Source of the DNA: Chloroflexaceae bacterium
Lineage (GTDB): Bacteria; Chloroflexota; Chloroflexia; Chloroflexales; Chloroflexaceae
Assembly (NCBI GenBank): GCA_028282325.1
Contig: JANQID010000073.1
Span: 1 to 45,179, forward strand
Direction of reading: 5' to 3'
DNA: 45,179 nucleotides
The notes beneath the pieces were generated by a model that saw nothing but the letters and a program-made list of their open reading frames with translations, searched no databases and had not been told where the DNA came from. The position numbers and the translations under genes are program-made. Every line of letters starts with the position of its first letter. Position 1 is the first letter of the stretch. Below are positions 35,555 to 44,466 of the stretch, piece after piece.

Positions 35555-36553
35555 GAGATTACCATTTGGCTAATTACGTTGATCAGGCGTTCAGCCGCTT
35601 GACCATCCCATAGCTCTGGCACATTTCCGCTCTTGTTACTTCCTTGCAGTATCTTCAGTGTTTCGCTCAGAATATTCCCTGGATCGTTTCCCGCAATTTT
35701 GTTCGTCCCCTGGGTTACCATTACTGGGCGTTCAGTATTTTCGCGTAATGTTAGACAGGGTACGCCCAGGATGGTCGTCTCTTCTTGAATACCGCCTGAG
35801 TCGGTTAGCATCAGCCGTGCGTTGGTCATCAGATTCAGGAACGCCAGGTAGCCTAAAGGATCAATTATCCGCAAATTAGGCATAGCCGCTAACTGATCTT
35901 TAAAACCAAACTCGGCAATCCGTTTCATAGTACGGGGATGAGCGGGAAAAATTATAGGCAAGTGAGACTGAATCTCTGCTAAAGCATACAGAATGCCTGC
36001 CAGCGTTTCCGGCGTATCTACGTTTGGAGGTCGGTGGAGCGTCAGGAGAGCATAGCCTGACGCTTCCAGTTGGTACTCCTTCAATGTATTCAGTACCAGC
36101 GCCTGCTCCTTGTGTCGTAGCAGCGTGTCGATCATCACATTGCCCACAAAGTGGATTTTTGCCTCATCCACGCCCTCACGCAGGAGATTCTCATTCGCGT
36201 CTCGTTCGGTGGTGAAAAGCAATTCAGCGATCTGGTCGGTAACCACGCGGTTGATCTCTTCCGGCATACGACGGTCAAAGGAGCGCAGCCCCGCTTCGAC
36301 ATGAGCTACCGGCACATGCAGCTTGCTTGCCACCAACGTGCAAGCCAGGGTCGAATTCACATCACCTACGACCAGCACGAGGTCGGGCTGCTCTTTTATA
36401 AGCGTCGATTCGAAAGCAATCATTGTAGTGTTGTCCGGTATGCACGAGTACTTGCTCGAAGCGATCCGTATACCGCGCCATCTCAGCCATGATGGGAGCG
36501 ATCTTCATAAAGTTAGGCCGCGCGCCAACGATATGGAGGATTTTCACCTTCAT
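35551..36553 (-). pseudogene. wecB: UDP-N-acetylglucosamine 2-epimerase gene (wecB-like) broken by an internal deletion
   Basis: An intact N-terminus from ATG 36553 (KILHIVGARPNFMKIAP...EQVLVHTGQHYN) runs in one frame and then becomes meaningless. The remainder (MIAFESTLIKEQPD...DVNSTLACTL...HVEAGLRSFD...LTDSGGIQEE) is intact in another frame from 36423 to the stop at 35551-35553. In intact relatives about 35 codons lie between GQHY and MIAFE; here they are gone and the frame is shifted. The missing part carries residues of the epimerase active cleft. Intact WecB makes UDP-ManNAc. The 3' end still overlaps the next gene as ATGA. An assembly error at this point is the main alternative. Confidence 0.8.
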
Positions 36554-36583
36554 GTTCCTGGTGATTTGCAAGCATTGACAATG

Positions 36584-38161
36584 CTATTTGCCAGAATTCG
36601 CGTTTCTCTGAAACCGAATCCAATCGATAATTGCGTCTCCGTCAACTCCCTTAGCTAGCTGCGTATACTGGAGATCTATAATATGGAAACCAGCAGATAA
36701 ATGCACTGTGGCTGTAAAATCTTGCCAGTTCGGGGTCAGTGAAAACAGTGCAATTGGTGAGAAGTTTTTTTCAATATGCAATTGCCCTGGCCCTGATATG
36801 CTATGCTTCGCGCGAACGGTGATTTGATAGGTCGCTTCATGTTGTACATGTACGAATGCTACGGCAGGCCCTCCCCACCAAAGAACTCCCACCGATGGAT
36901 TACGAGAGGGATGGTCTATCAGCCGGTCACCGTAGTTAATATCCCAGTATGAGTCGGCCAGCATCCATTTCAGTTTCTCGGCCTCAATCTGCGCACTTTC
37001 GATTAAATCGTAAACAGGAACTGCTGTTGAGTTCATCAATGATTGCGGCAATGTATGATCTGTCATTATGGCAGCTATAGCCCATCGGAAGAGTTCTGAG
37101 GACTGAAATGCTCCTTCCATTGTTTCGCCGCGTTTGTACAGTCTCATTGCCCTGTCATACTGCTGTTGTGCGAAAGCTCTATTACCTTCCCTGATGAGGT
37201 CTTGCGCCGTTACACCAGCGCGACGCCATTCCTCTATCGCATACAACTCGGGCTGCAACTTTTCCAGCGACGCGATCCGCGAATCTACCACTTGCGGCTT
37301 GCCCCAGCCGACTAAGTCGCCGCTGATGTCGGACATAGAGCCGGGCGTAGCGACCAGGGTTAGCGCTATCTCTTTTCCAGACCAGGGGGTCAGGTCAACC
37401 GTTCGCTTATGCCAGCCCTCAGAAGCCATCGCTTGGTCCATACGCTCCAAAAAGATACTCTCACCATTCACCTGTACCTCAAAGACCACGTTGTCGCCGG
37501 GCAAGTTGTGCAATTGTGGATCTATGCTCATACCAAAGCGAAGGATGGTTGGCTCTGGCGGCAATGAGATAGTGTAGCTTACCCAGGATGGCATATGCAT
37601 AAGCAGCGCTGGTTGGTTGTCAAAGTCAGGTGGCAAGCTAAGGGTTGTGGCAGTTACATAACCATGCTCAGTGGGATCATTAGACCGAACATGGTATGTG
37701 CTCACAGAACCATCAAGCGCCGTCACCGTTGCTTCTGACAAGGCCAAAACCAGATCGGCAGCATTCATTGCGTGTATATCAGCATCAACGGCTTCATATA
37801 CCTGGGCTAGTTCGATATGGCCGGATAGACTGTCGGGCTGTAGTTCAGTGTAACGTTTCAGAGCTTGTATGGCCCCCAGCCAGTTGCCTTGGGCCTGGTA
37901 GGCCTTGCCCATCAGACGGTAGGCATAAGCATTGTGGACGTCCCATTCGAGGGCTGTCTGTAAATGTTCGAGAGCTAGAGAAGGATTATAGGTCAGGCGA
38001 TTTTTGTCGTCAAGCGCTTTGCCTCCGGCTTGAAGATAGTAGGCGCTTATCAAATGCGGAAGGATCAGGATAGATAGCATAACGCCGGCCAGCGCAACTA
38101 GCGCCCGGATGGCGAGGCGGCGTTTGAATGTCGCTATCCCTTTTGAATTGTTTGCCGCCAT
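36584..38161 (-). CDS. Membrane-anchored TPR protein with carbohydrate-binding-like region
   Basis: 525 aa. One membrane anchor at ~17-42 (RALVALAGVMLSILILPHLISAY region). TPR-like repeats follow at ~60-130 (ALEHLQTALEWDVHNAYAYR, GNWLGAIQALKRYTELQPDS). Residues ~180-310 form a beta-sandwich-like part (TISLPPEPTILRFGM, WHKRTVDLTPWSGKEIALTL); a second TPR-like helical patch is near 335-370; and the C-terminus (~425-525) is again beta-rich with YQITVRAKHSISG. It faces outward and may bind glycan or scaffold the export machinery. It starts upstream of wecB with a 30-bp gap. I cannot name a family for the full protein. Confidence 0.65.
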   Translation of the reverse strand: MAANNSKGIATFKRRLAIRALVALAGVMLSILILPHLISAYYLQAGGKALDDKNRLTYNPSLALEHLQTALEWDVHNAYAYRLMGKAYQAQGNWLGAIQALKRYTELQPDSLSGHIELAQVYEAVDADIHAMNAADLVLALSEATVTALDGSVSTYHVRSNDPTEHGYVTATTLSLPPDFDNQPALLMHMPSWVSYTISLPPEPTILRFGMSIDPQLHNLPGDNVVFEVQVNGESIFLERMDQAMASEGWHKRTVDLTPWSGKEIALTLVATPGSMSDISGDLVGWGKPQVVDSRIASLEKLQPELYAIEEWRRAGVTAQDLIREGNRAFAQQQYDRAMRLYKRGETMEGAFQSSELFRWAIAAIMTDHTLPQSLMNSTAVPVYDLIESAQIEAEKLKWMLADSYWDINYGDRLIDHPSRNPSVGVLWWGGPAVAFVHVQHEATYQITVRAKHSISGPGQLHIEKNFSPIALFSLTPNWQDFTATVHLSAGFHIIDLQYTQLAKGVDGDAIIDWIRFQRNANSGK

Positions 38162-38313
38162 GGGAACATCTTCGATAGATTGATGTGAATTGCATCAAGG
38201 TATTTATGGATCAGCTCAATCGCCTGGAATTGTTTGCGATAAATGGGCCGCTCTGTAGCGGCAGTGTAAAACTATATTAAGGTGTCGTGCCGGTTCACTC
38301 CAAAGTTTGCATA

Positions 38314-38775
38314 TTATAACACACCCTGATCCTGTTCCAGGCGCGGAAAGATGCCCTGCTGGAGTGCCAGGTAGTCTGGTTGATAGCGCTCGAATGCCCA
38401 GATCGCGGCATCTTCGTACGTGGTCGTCGGCGTCAATTGGTGCGCCGTGTCGGGCTGGAGCAATCCGGCGAAGTCGATCATGCGGCGCTCGGCGTAGTAA
38501 CCGATAATGCCGACTTCGAGTGTGCCGATGCTGGCGTCGGGCGGGGCGTCGGCGCGCAGCCATACGCCAACGACGCGGTAGATGCCTAGGCGCTGATCGT
38601 TCAATGCGCTGAGGCGCGCCAGCGAGTTGGCGTGAATGTCGACCAGTGCCGCAGTCAGCGTTCCGGCGGCGATATGAGTGCGGTGCGCTACGTGGTCTGC
38701 GACCAGGTTGCCAAAGAGACTTGACTCGCCACCGTGGCGACCTAATGTGTCATTTGATGCGACTATCTTCTACAC
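38314..38775 (-). pseudogene. 5'-truncated remnant of a GT-C type membrane glycosyltransferase
   Basis: Open from about 38775 to the stop, without any ATG, GTG or TTG before the codon at 38604, so it cannot be a whole gene. The end reads VVGVWLRADAPPDASIGTLE, VGIIGYYAERRMIDFAGLLQ and WAFERYQPDYL. This is the outer C-terminal domain seen after the membrane helices of GT-C/GT39-like proteins (...PPDASIGxLExGxxGYYxxRxxIDFAGL...). All membrane helices are missing. An upstream in-frame stop (TAG) lies just before 38775. It is likely a decayed neighbour at the junction between two glycan modules. Confidence 0.65.
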
Positions 38776-38810
38776 CAACGTGTTGTTTGAATATTGTAGA
38801 GCCTCTGATA

Positions 38811-39620
38811 TCATTCCACAAATTCATGCAGAGGCATACGTGGAAAAACTTCCAGTTTACCGCCCTCGGTACAGTTGACAATCCGTCGTCCGGCGGCATA
38901 GTAGCTTTCCCTTGCCAGTGTATATGACACTTCACTCTGGGCTAGATCAGGTAAATGCCAGCGCACGCCACCAGCGAAATAGCTCGGATCGAAGTGGTCA
39001 ATATCACGTTCGCCCGCAATCACCTCTTTGTTCGGCGGACCTTTGGCGGCGAAGTTATGATCGCATCCAACCAAACCAACTTCTTGAAAGCCCATATGAA
39101 ATGCCAACTGCATAGCCACAAAGGTTACAGTCGCGCCCTGATGGATACTCATCGAGCAATCACGTGCAAATTTCTGATGCATCGACGAGTGCAGGAAGAT
39201 GACATTCGAACGAGAACGTACAAAACTCACAGCATAGCGATCCAGAAAGAGCATCAATGATGATCGATTAAAAAAATCGGCATTTTGCTCGATCACGTGA
39301 GGATTAACCGATACAACACAGGAGGGCCGAAACGATGACTTGTCGAAGAGCAGATTGATCTTGTTCAACCCGAACGTATATACACCATCCAGCAGCGACA
39401 GATCGCTCTTGAGCAAACTCGGTCCATTACAGATGATGACGGCTTTTCTCCCAACATAGGCATTCTGAAGTGAACGGATTCTCCGGCGAGAAACCCAGGA
39501 CTGTGGATGTATGTCCCATGCCAGGCGCAATGCAATCTCGTACGCACCATAGAGATAGGGATTGATCGTCGCTCGTGGCCGCTGAAAGAAATGTTGCGTC
39601 AGTCGTCTCATCAATTTCAT
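38811..39620 (-). CDS. DUF115 protein (MptE/Maf-like), possible glycosyltransferase
   Basis: 269 aa. KAVIICNGPSLLKSDLSLLD near residues 58-77 is the DUF115 core motif, followed by GVYTFGLNKINLLFDK, CVVSVNPHVIEQN, GATVTFVAMQLAFHMGFQEV and GLVGCDHNFA. The family includes archaeal MptE (pterin diphosphokinase) and motility accessory factor proteins that add nonulosonic acids to flagellin; the fold is related to CstI/II-type sialyltransferases. In this locus, transfer of the CMP-activated sugar is the more plausible role, but this is inference. Its ATG overlaps the SDR stop by 4 bp. Confidence 0.8.
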   Translation of the reverse strand: MKLMRRLTQHFFQRPRATINPYLYGAYEIALRLAWDIHPQSWVSRRRIRSLQNAYVGRKAVIICNGPSLLKSDLSLLDGVYTFGLNKINLLFDKSSFRPSCVVSVNPHVIEQNADFFNRSSLMLFLDRYAVSFVRSRSNVIFLHSSMHQKFARDCSMSIHQGATVTFVAMQLAFHMGFQEVGLVGCDHNFAAKGPPNKEVIAGERDIDHFDPSYFAGGVRWHLPDLAQSEVSYTLARESYYAAGRRIVNCTEGGKLEVFPRMPLHEFVE

Positions 39621-40366
39621 TCTGTACTCAACCTCGCGGTAGCTCCGCCATCAACCACCAGCGCATGACCAGTGACGAACGACGAGAGCTGATCGTCGGC
39701 TAGAAAGAGGATGGCCCGGCCGATTTCCTGGGGCCGGCCAATCCGCCCCAGCACAGTACGTTCAGCCAGAAGCTCCATCTGTTCTTCCAGGCTCGTGCCG
39801 GAGAGATGGCCGCGGCTCAGGCTGGCATGGAGCATGGGGGTATCGACCGCGCCGGGCAGCACGGCATTCACCCGGATGCCATCGCGAGCCATTTCGATCG
39901 CCAGGGCGCGGGTCATCGCCAGTAGCGCGCCCTTACTGGCAGCATAGGCTGCGATGTTGGCGGAGGTTGCCACAGCGTGTACCGAACTCACATTAACAAT
40001 TGCCCCCCCATTGGCACGTAGCAGCGGGTAGGCGTGGCGAATCGCCAGGTAAACCGAGCGCAAGTTCGAGGTCATCACCGCGTCCCATTCCTCAGGGGTG
40101 GTTTCGACGAGGGGTTTGGCGACCTGGATCGCGGCATTGTTCACCAATGCATCGAGCCGGCCAGGGCCGCGAGTAACCTCGTCGAAGATCGCCTGCGATG
40201 CCTCGATATCGCTGATATCGGCCTGAATATAGCGTGCCACGCCGTCGGGTGCTGTCGCTGCACCGCGATCAACTCCCACCACGTACCACCCCGCGTCAGC
40301 GAAGACAGCTGCAGTCGCTCGACCAATGCCGCCGACAACACCAGTAATCAGTACCACCCGACTCAT
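39617..40366 (-). CDS. Short-chain dehydrogenase/reductase
   Basis: 249 aa classical SDR. TGVVGGIGRATA at ~8-19 binds NAD(P), NNAAIQ follows at ~87, the catalytic Ser is in VNVSSVHA, and YAASKGALLA holds the Tyr-x-x-x-Lys pair. The C-terminal GRPQEIGRAILFLADDQLSS and GHALVVDGGA are typical of FabG-like SDRs. The substrate is unknown. Both ends overlap: its ATG with the dehydrogenase stop (40363-40366) and its stop with the DUF115 start (39617-39620). The three genes are probably made together and act on the same molecule. Confidence 0.92.
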   Translation of the reverse strand: MSRVVLITGVVGGIGRATAAVFADAGWYVVGVDRGAATAPDGVARYIQADISDIEASQAIFDEVTRGPGRLDALVNNAAIQVAKPLVETTPEEWDAVMTSNLRSVYLAIRHAYPLLRANGGAIVNVSSVHAVATSANIAAYAASKGALLAMTRALAIEMARDGIRVNAVLPGAVDTPMLHASLSRGHLSGTSLEEQMELLAERTVLGRIGRPQEIGRAILFLADDQLSSFVTGHALVVDGGATARLSTE

Positions 40367-41307
40367 AAATGGCCTTCTTCCAGTCCCAGCCCACGCAGAA
40401 GATTACGGATCGTATTCTTATGAACTCGCTCCCAGGCGACTGGGCTGCTGTTAGCATTATGCGGCGCCAGCATGACCTGTTCCATCGTACGGAGTGGGCT
40501 ATCGTCCGGCAACGGCTCGTCCTCAAAGACATCGAGCGCCGCGCCAGCGAGGCGGCTGGCCTGCAGCGCCGCGACGAGGGCTGGCTCATCGATGACCGGC
40601 CCACGAGCGGTGTTGATCAACACTGCGTCGGGTTTGACCCGTGCCAGAGCAGCTTCATTGATGAGATGAAGACTGGTCGGGTTGAGATCGCAGTTAATAC
40701 TAATGAAGTCAGACTGCTCAAGCAGCGTAGGGAGATCTACCATCGTCATTCCAACGGCTGCAAGCAGGTCGGTGGGTGGCTCGACCGGGTCGCAGCCAAG
40801 GAGACGCATCCCGAACGCAGTGGCGCGGCGGGCAACGGCTCGCCCAACATTGCCGACCCCGATAATCCCCAGTATGCATTCACCGAGACTTACGCTGGGG
40901 ATCTTGCGCCAGCCAGTCTCGCGTAAGGTACGATCCATCCAGGGTAGGCGGCGGGCGAAGCAGAGCATATAGCCCAGCGCACTATCGGCCACCGGCTCGC
41001 TGAAGGCATTTGGCGTATTGAGTACAGCCACGCCGCGTGCGGCACAGGCCTCACGGTCGATCGAATCGATCCCGGTGCCCCATTTGGCAATCACGCGCAG
41101 CTTCGGCGCGGCATCCAGCACACGAGCCGTGTAACGGTCGTCACCACAGATCGTGCCGTCGATATCGCCGACTAGCGGCAGCAAGTCAGCCTCTTCCATG
41201 CGCTCGTTCACTCTGGGTATCAGCAAGGCGATCCCCCGCTCGGTGAAGATTGGGTGAAACCGATCGATCTCAGGGAGCATGTAGGGCGCAGTAATCATCA
41301 CCTTCAT
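40363..41307 (-). CDS. D-2-hydroxyacid dehydrogenase (phosphoglycerate-dehydrogenase-like)
   Basis: 314 aa from ATG 41307; a longer open frame begins 17 codons upstream with an unlikely Ala/Cys-rich stretch. NAD site IIGVGNVGRAVARR, the substrate motif AKWGTGIDSID, the catalytic Arg in LINTARGPVIDEPAL, Glu in DVFEDEPLPDDSPL, and His in LAPHNAN are all present. The C-terminal regulatory (ACT) domain of serine-pathway SerA is absent, so this is not the standard serine biosynthetic enzyme. It is coupled to the SDR by a 4-bp overlap and probably reduces or oxidises a 2-oxo/2-hydroxy acid intermediate of an unusual sugar acid. Confidence 0.9.
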   Translation of the reverse strand: MKVMITAPYMLPEIDRFHPIFTERGIALLIPRVNERMEEADLLPLVGDIDGTICGDDRYTARVLDAAPKLRVIAKWGTGIDSIDREACAARGVAVLNTPNAFSEPVADSALGYMLCFARRLPWMDRTLRETGWRKIPSVSLGECILGIIGVGNVGRAVARRATAFGMRLLGCDPVEPPTDLLAAVGMTMVDLPTLLEQSDFISINCDLNPTSLHLINEAALARVKPDAVLINTARGPVIDEPALVAALQASRLAGAALDVFEDEPLPDDSPLRTMEQVMLAPHNANSSPVAWERVHKNTIRNLLRGLGLEEGHL

Positions 41308-41397
41308 AGCGGTTCCGATCGTACCACAGATTGCAGCGGCAGCACACAAAGCAGGCAAAACCCAGAACAGTAGACGAACCCATTATAAGGTAGCATT

Positions 41398-42192
41398 TCA
41401 ACCAGCCGAAGCATCTCGGCGACGATACCAGTGATGCTCCTGGGCATCGCGCTCCTGGGCATCGAACAATTCGTATATTTCCGAATCGATGAGGGCCTCG
41501 ACATCAGCAACCGTAGCACTGAAACCCGACAAGAATTCCGGATGTACCTCAATCACCATTAAGCGTGGAGGTTCTCCAAACTCACCGGAAAACATCCGCC
41601 GTGCGCCGCGCAGGCAGAGGATCTCGGCGCCTTCAATATCGATCTTTATGACTGTTGGCAAAGGCAGATCACCGCTCTCGATCGCGTCATCGAGAGTGTG
41701 GGTAGTCACGCGAATCTCATCACTCGGTGCATTAGGACGAGGCTGCTTTATCAGTGTCGGGGCGAACCCGGCTGCACCATCGCTATAGAGCTGAACTTCA
41801 CCAGAGCGATCGCTCACGGCCCAGGACACAACCGAAACATTGGTAAGACGATTCAACTCAACGTTGGTTTGCAAACTGGCGCGCGTCTCCGGATCAGGCT
41901 CGAAAGCGTAGACTTGCTTACAGATTCGAGCTGCGCCAAGCGCCATAAGTCCGACACTCGCTCCGATATCGAAGAAGATGTCCTGCGGCTGTAACTGCTG
42001 AAGTAAGGCTTGCCATAACACACGCTCACCGCCATACTCAACAGTACGATAGCGTTCCACCGGATTATGAATCATGAAGCGCAGCGGTGGAAAACCGGTT
42101 TGCGGCAAAGCAATCGTATAGGGATACGGACGAAATCGCACGACAATACGCGACATCAAGTTACGTAGCGCATCCATAGCTAATACTTTCAT
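41398..42192 (-). CDS. FkbM family methyltransferase
   Basis: 264 aa. DIFFDIGASVGLMALGAARI at ~72-91 is the SAM-binding motif, then VYAFEPDPETRASLQTN, VVSWAVSDRSG, and IKIDIEGAEILCLRGARRM; these are the FkbM family signatures. Enzymes of this family O-methylate sugars or polyketides. In the locus a methylated sugar is likely. It starts 4 bp after the second flippase gene stop and ends 90 bp before the dehydrogenase start. Confidence 0.9.
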   Translation of the reverse strand: MKVLAMDALRNLMSRIVVRFRPYPYTIALPQTGFPPLRFMIHNPVERYRTVEYGGERVLWQALLQQLQPQDIFFDIGASVGLMALGAARICKQVYAFEPDPETRASLQTNVELNRLTNVSVVSWAVSDRSGEVQLYSDGAAGFAPTLIKQPRPNAPSDEIRVTTHTLDDAIESGDLPLPTVIKIDIEGAEILCLRGARRMFSGEFGEPPRLMVIEVHPEFLSGFSATVADVEALIDSEIYELFDAQERDAQEHHWYRRRDASAG

Positions 42193-42195
42193 TCA

Positions 42196-43659
42196 TTATC
42201 GCCATACGTTTAGGCGGCCGCGAAGAGAATCGATCAAGGCACGTTCCTGTGTTGTCCAGAAACCGAGCAACCAGAGTATGGCCGGCAGCAACAACAGCAA
42301 CAGCGGCATGAGCATAAGGTTCAGAAGTAACTCAAACTGCAGAATGTATCGACCGATCATAAACGCAATCGCGGTAGCCAGAAGGATCTTTCCGATACGA
42401 GCATACTCATACGGCAACGTCCGAGCACGCTGCGAGACCAACCAGACCAGTAGGAGCAAGACGATATAGCCAATCGCCGAGGTGATCGCGGCTGCCCAGA
42501 TCCCAAAATGCGGCACGAGCCACAGATTCAGACCGATATTCACACTTGCCGCACCGAGCGTAAGAAATGGCAGCAAGCCGGTACGTCCCGCTGTCTGCGC
42601 CAGGTTATTCGTCGGTAAGGAGTAAAGGCCAAACGCCAGATAGCCCAGCAAGATCGGCACAGCCAGATGACCCGCAGCATGATAGGCCGGTGGGGTCGCC
42701 ATCCGAATCAAGGTCGGTGCAGCGAGAGCCAGCGCCAGCACTGCCAGCGCATCGACGAATACTACATAGGTTGCGATACGTGGCAAACGATCCCATTCGC
42801 TACTATCTATCGCAGCCCGTCCGAACATCGGCAGCAGAGCGTTGCTCACGGATTGTACCAGTAACTGAGCCACCATACCGATCTGGTAGGCAAGGGTATA
42901 GACGCCAAGGTCGGACAGGGAGACGAACCGTTCTAGGATGAGTCGATCGGAGAGTCCAAGGGCCCAATGGGCTACGAAATGCGGCACGAGCGGCAAGCCG
43001 TAGATCAGCAGCGGACGTGCGGCATGCCAGGCTGGACGCAGATCGACCTGGCGCACCAGCCAGAGCGCCGCGATCAGCGCCATCAGTCCTGATCCGATCA
43101 GCTGACCCTTGAGATACCCTTCTGCCCCGCCATCATGCAGCACGACTTGCCAGATGATCGCCAGATTGGTACTTGAAAATATTCCCAGGCTAAACGCAAC
43201 ATAGAGTCCGGCTTGCTCGCGGGCGCGAAACAGGCTCTGGGGAATGACCAGAAAAGCGCTGTTGAGAAAGGCGATGATGACGGCCGGTCGAATATAGCGA
43301 TCAACATCAACCTGAGCAAAGAGCGCCTCGAGCAGCGGGCGGCCAAAGGTCAACAATGCCAGGCTCCCAAGACCAGATACCAGGAACAAGAGCAGCCAGA
43401 GCATGCTAAGGGTGCGCCGGCGCTCGGGTTCGTCGGTAATGGTTGCGTGGAAGCGGATAACCGCGCCGGCTGCGCCAAGCGAGAGCAGCATATTTAGCAC
43501 CTGCTTGAGCATTTCGGTTACGCCGACGATCCCATAATCGGCTGGGCTAAGGCTTCGGGTATAGATCGGCAACAGCAGCAGCGCCGCTCCGCGTGTGAGA
43601 ATGTCGCCCGCGGCATAGATAGCACTCAATCGGCCCAGGCGAGCGATAGTTTCACGCAT
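42196..43659 (-). CDS. Wzx-type polysaccharide flippase (second copy)
   Basis: 487 aa, about 12-14 membrane helices. Opening LSAIYAAGDILTRGAALLLL followed by PIYTRSLSPADYGIVG; mid-protein GLPLVPHFVAHWALGLSDRL and RFVSLSDLGVYTLAYQIGMV. These are polysaccharide-transporter family motifs. It is GC-richer than the first flippase and not a close duplicate of it (for example GLPLVPHFVAHW versus GLPLAPHLIAQW). It sits beside FkbM and the second cytidylyltransferase and may export their product. Confidence 0.9.
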   Translation of the reverse strand: MRETIARLGRLSAIYAAGDILTRGAALLLLPIYTRSLSPADYGIVGVTEMLKQVLNMLLSLGAAGAVIRFHATITDEPERRRTLSMLWLLLFLVSGLGSLALLTFGRPLLEALFAQVDVDRYIRPAVIIAFLNSAFLVIPQSLFRAREQAGLYVAFSLGIFSSTNLAIIWQVVLHDGGAEGYLKGQLIGSGLMALIAALWLVRQVDLRPAWHAARPLLIYGLPLVPHFVAHWALGLSDRLILERFVSLSDLGVYTLAYQIGMVAQLLVQSVSNALLPMFGRAAIDSSEWDRLPRIATYVVFVDALAVLALALAAPTLIRMATPPAYHAAGHLAVPILLGYLAFGLYSLPTNNLAQTAGRTGLLPFLTLGAASVNIGLNLWLVPHFGIWAAAITSAIGYIVLLLLVWLVSQRARTLPYEYARIGKILLATAIAFMIGRYILQFELLLNLMLMPLLLLLLPAILWLLGFWTTQERALIDSLRGRLNVWR

Positions 43660-43750
43660 CGCTCGTCTCCAGCGATTTCAACGCACGCGATCTCCCGTGA
43701 TCACGCGGTTTGCGCCCTGTTCCAGCTCGAACCGGACGGAGGCACATACT

Positions 43751-44422
43751 CTACTCTTTCCCTATAGACTGAATGAACAGCGACTCCGCTATCTGAAAAT
43801 CCAGCTCCTCATCAATATCGACTGCTTCAAACCGATCAATCTCGAAGAGAAACGGGCGTTCTCCGATCCGATTATGTCGTTGCTCTAATATTGATCGGGA
43901 GAAGATATAGATACAGGAATTCTCCTCATAGACTGGCGGGAGATCCTGCGTTCGCAGGAGAATGGACGGATTATGATTGATCGCTCGGCCGAGTCCATCC
44001 CAGAGCCGAGTCTGCAACCGCGTAACCGAGAATAACGAATCGTACATGGGCAGATTGTCCAGAAACGTCTCGACTGCCTGGTCGATCGTTTCCGAACGCA
44101 GAAGCGGATTGGTGCTATGAGTCTGGAGATAGTAGTCACTCTCTACGCAAGAGATATCGTGGAGCAAGACTTCATTGGTGGGTACGGTTCCTGCTCGCAA
44201 ATGCATTGGGCGTTCAAGCACCCGCACCTGTGGAAACGTCTCGGCAGCATCGGCCATAATGGTTGGGCTGTCGGTGTCAATCACGATTCCCGTAATATGG
44301 GGGCAGTCCAGGAGGCTTTGAATAATTCGATGATAGAGCGGTTTGCCGGCGAATGGACGATAATTCTTACCCGGAACGCGCTCGCTATGGTGACGCATAG
44401 GCAGTAGAGCAACGATTTGCAT
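43751..44422 (-). CDS. Cytidylyltransferase, NeuA/KdsB-like (second copy)
   Basis: 223 aa from ATG 44422. LLPMRHHSERVPGKNYRPFA replaces the usual PARGGSKxxPGKN; the site for the CMP-sugar (THSTNPLLRSETID), the LFSVTRLQTRLW segment, the ENSCIYIFS strand and a C-terminal EAVDIDEELDFQIAE supply the remaining cytidylyltransferase features. The variant nucleotide loop (PMRHHSERVPGKN) is seen in a subgroup distinct from true NeuA, so the substrate may be a different acid or sugar. A GTG six codons upstream is a weaker alternative start. Confidence 0.87.
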   Translation of the reverse strand: MQIVALLPMRHHSERVPGKNYRPFAGKPLYHRIIQSLLDCPHITGIVIDTDSPTIMADAAETFPQVRVLERPMHLRAGTVPTNEVLLHDISCVESDYYLQTHSTNPLLRSETIDQAVETFLDNLPMYDSLFSVTRLQTRLWDGLGRAINHNPSILLRTQDLPPVYEENSCIYIFSRSILEQRHNRIGERPFLFEIDRFEAVDIDEELDFQIAESLFIQSIGKE

Positions 44423-44466
44423 ATCATAAGCGCCCTTCACTAAAAGCCACCGTATCGCCGAAAGTG

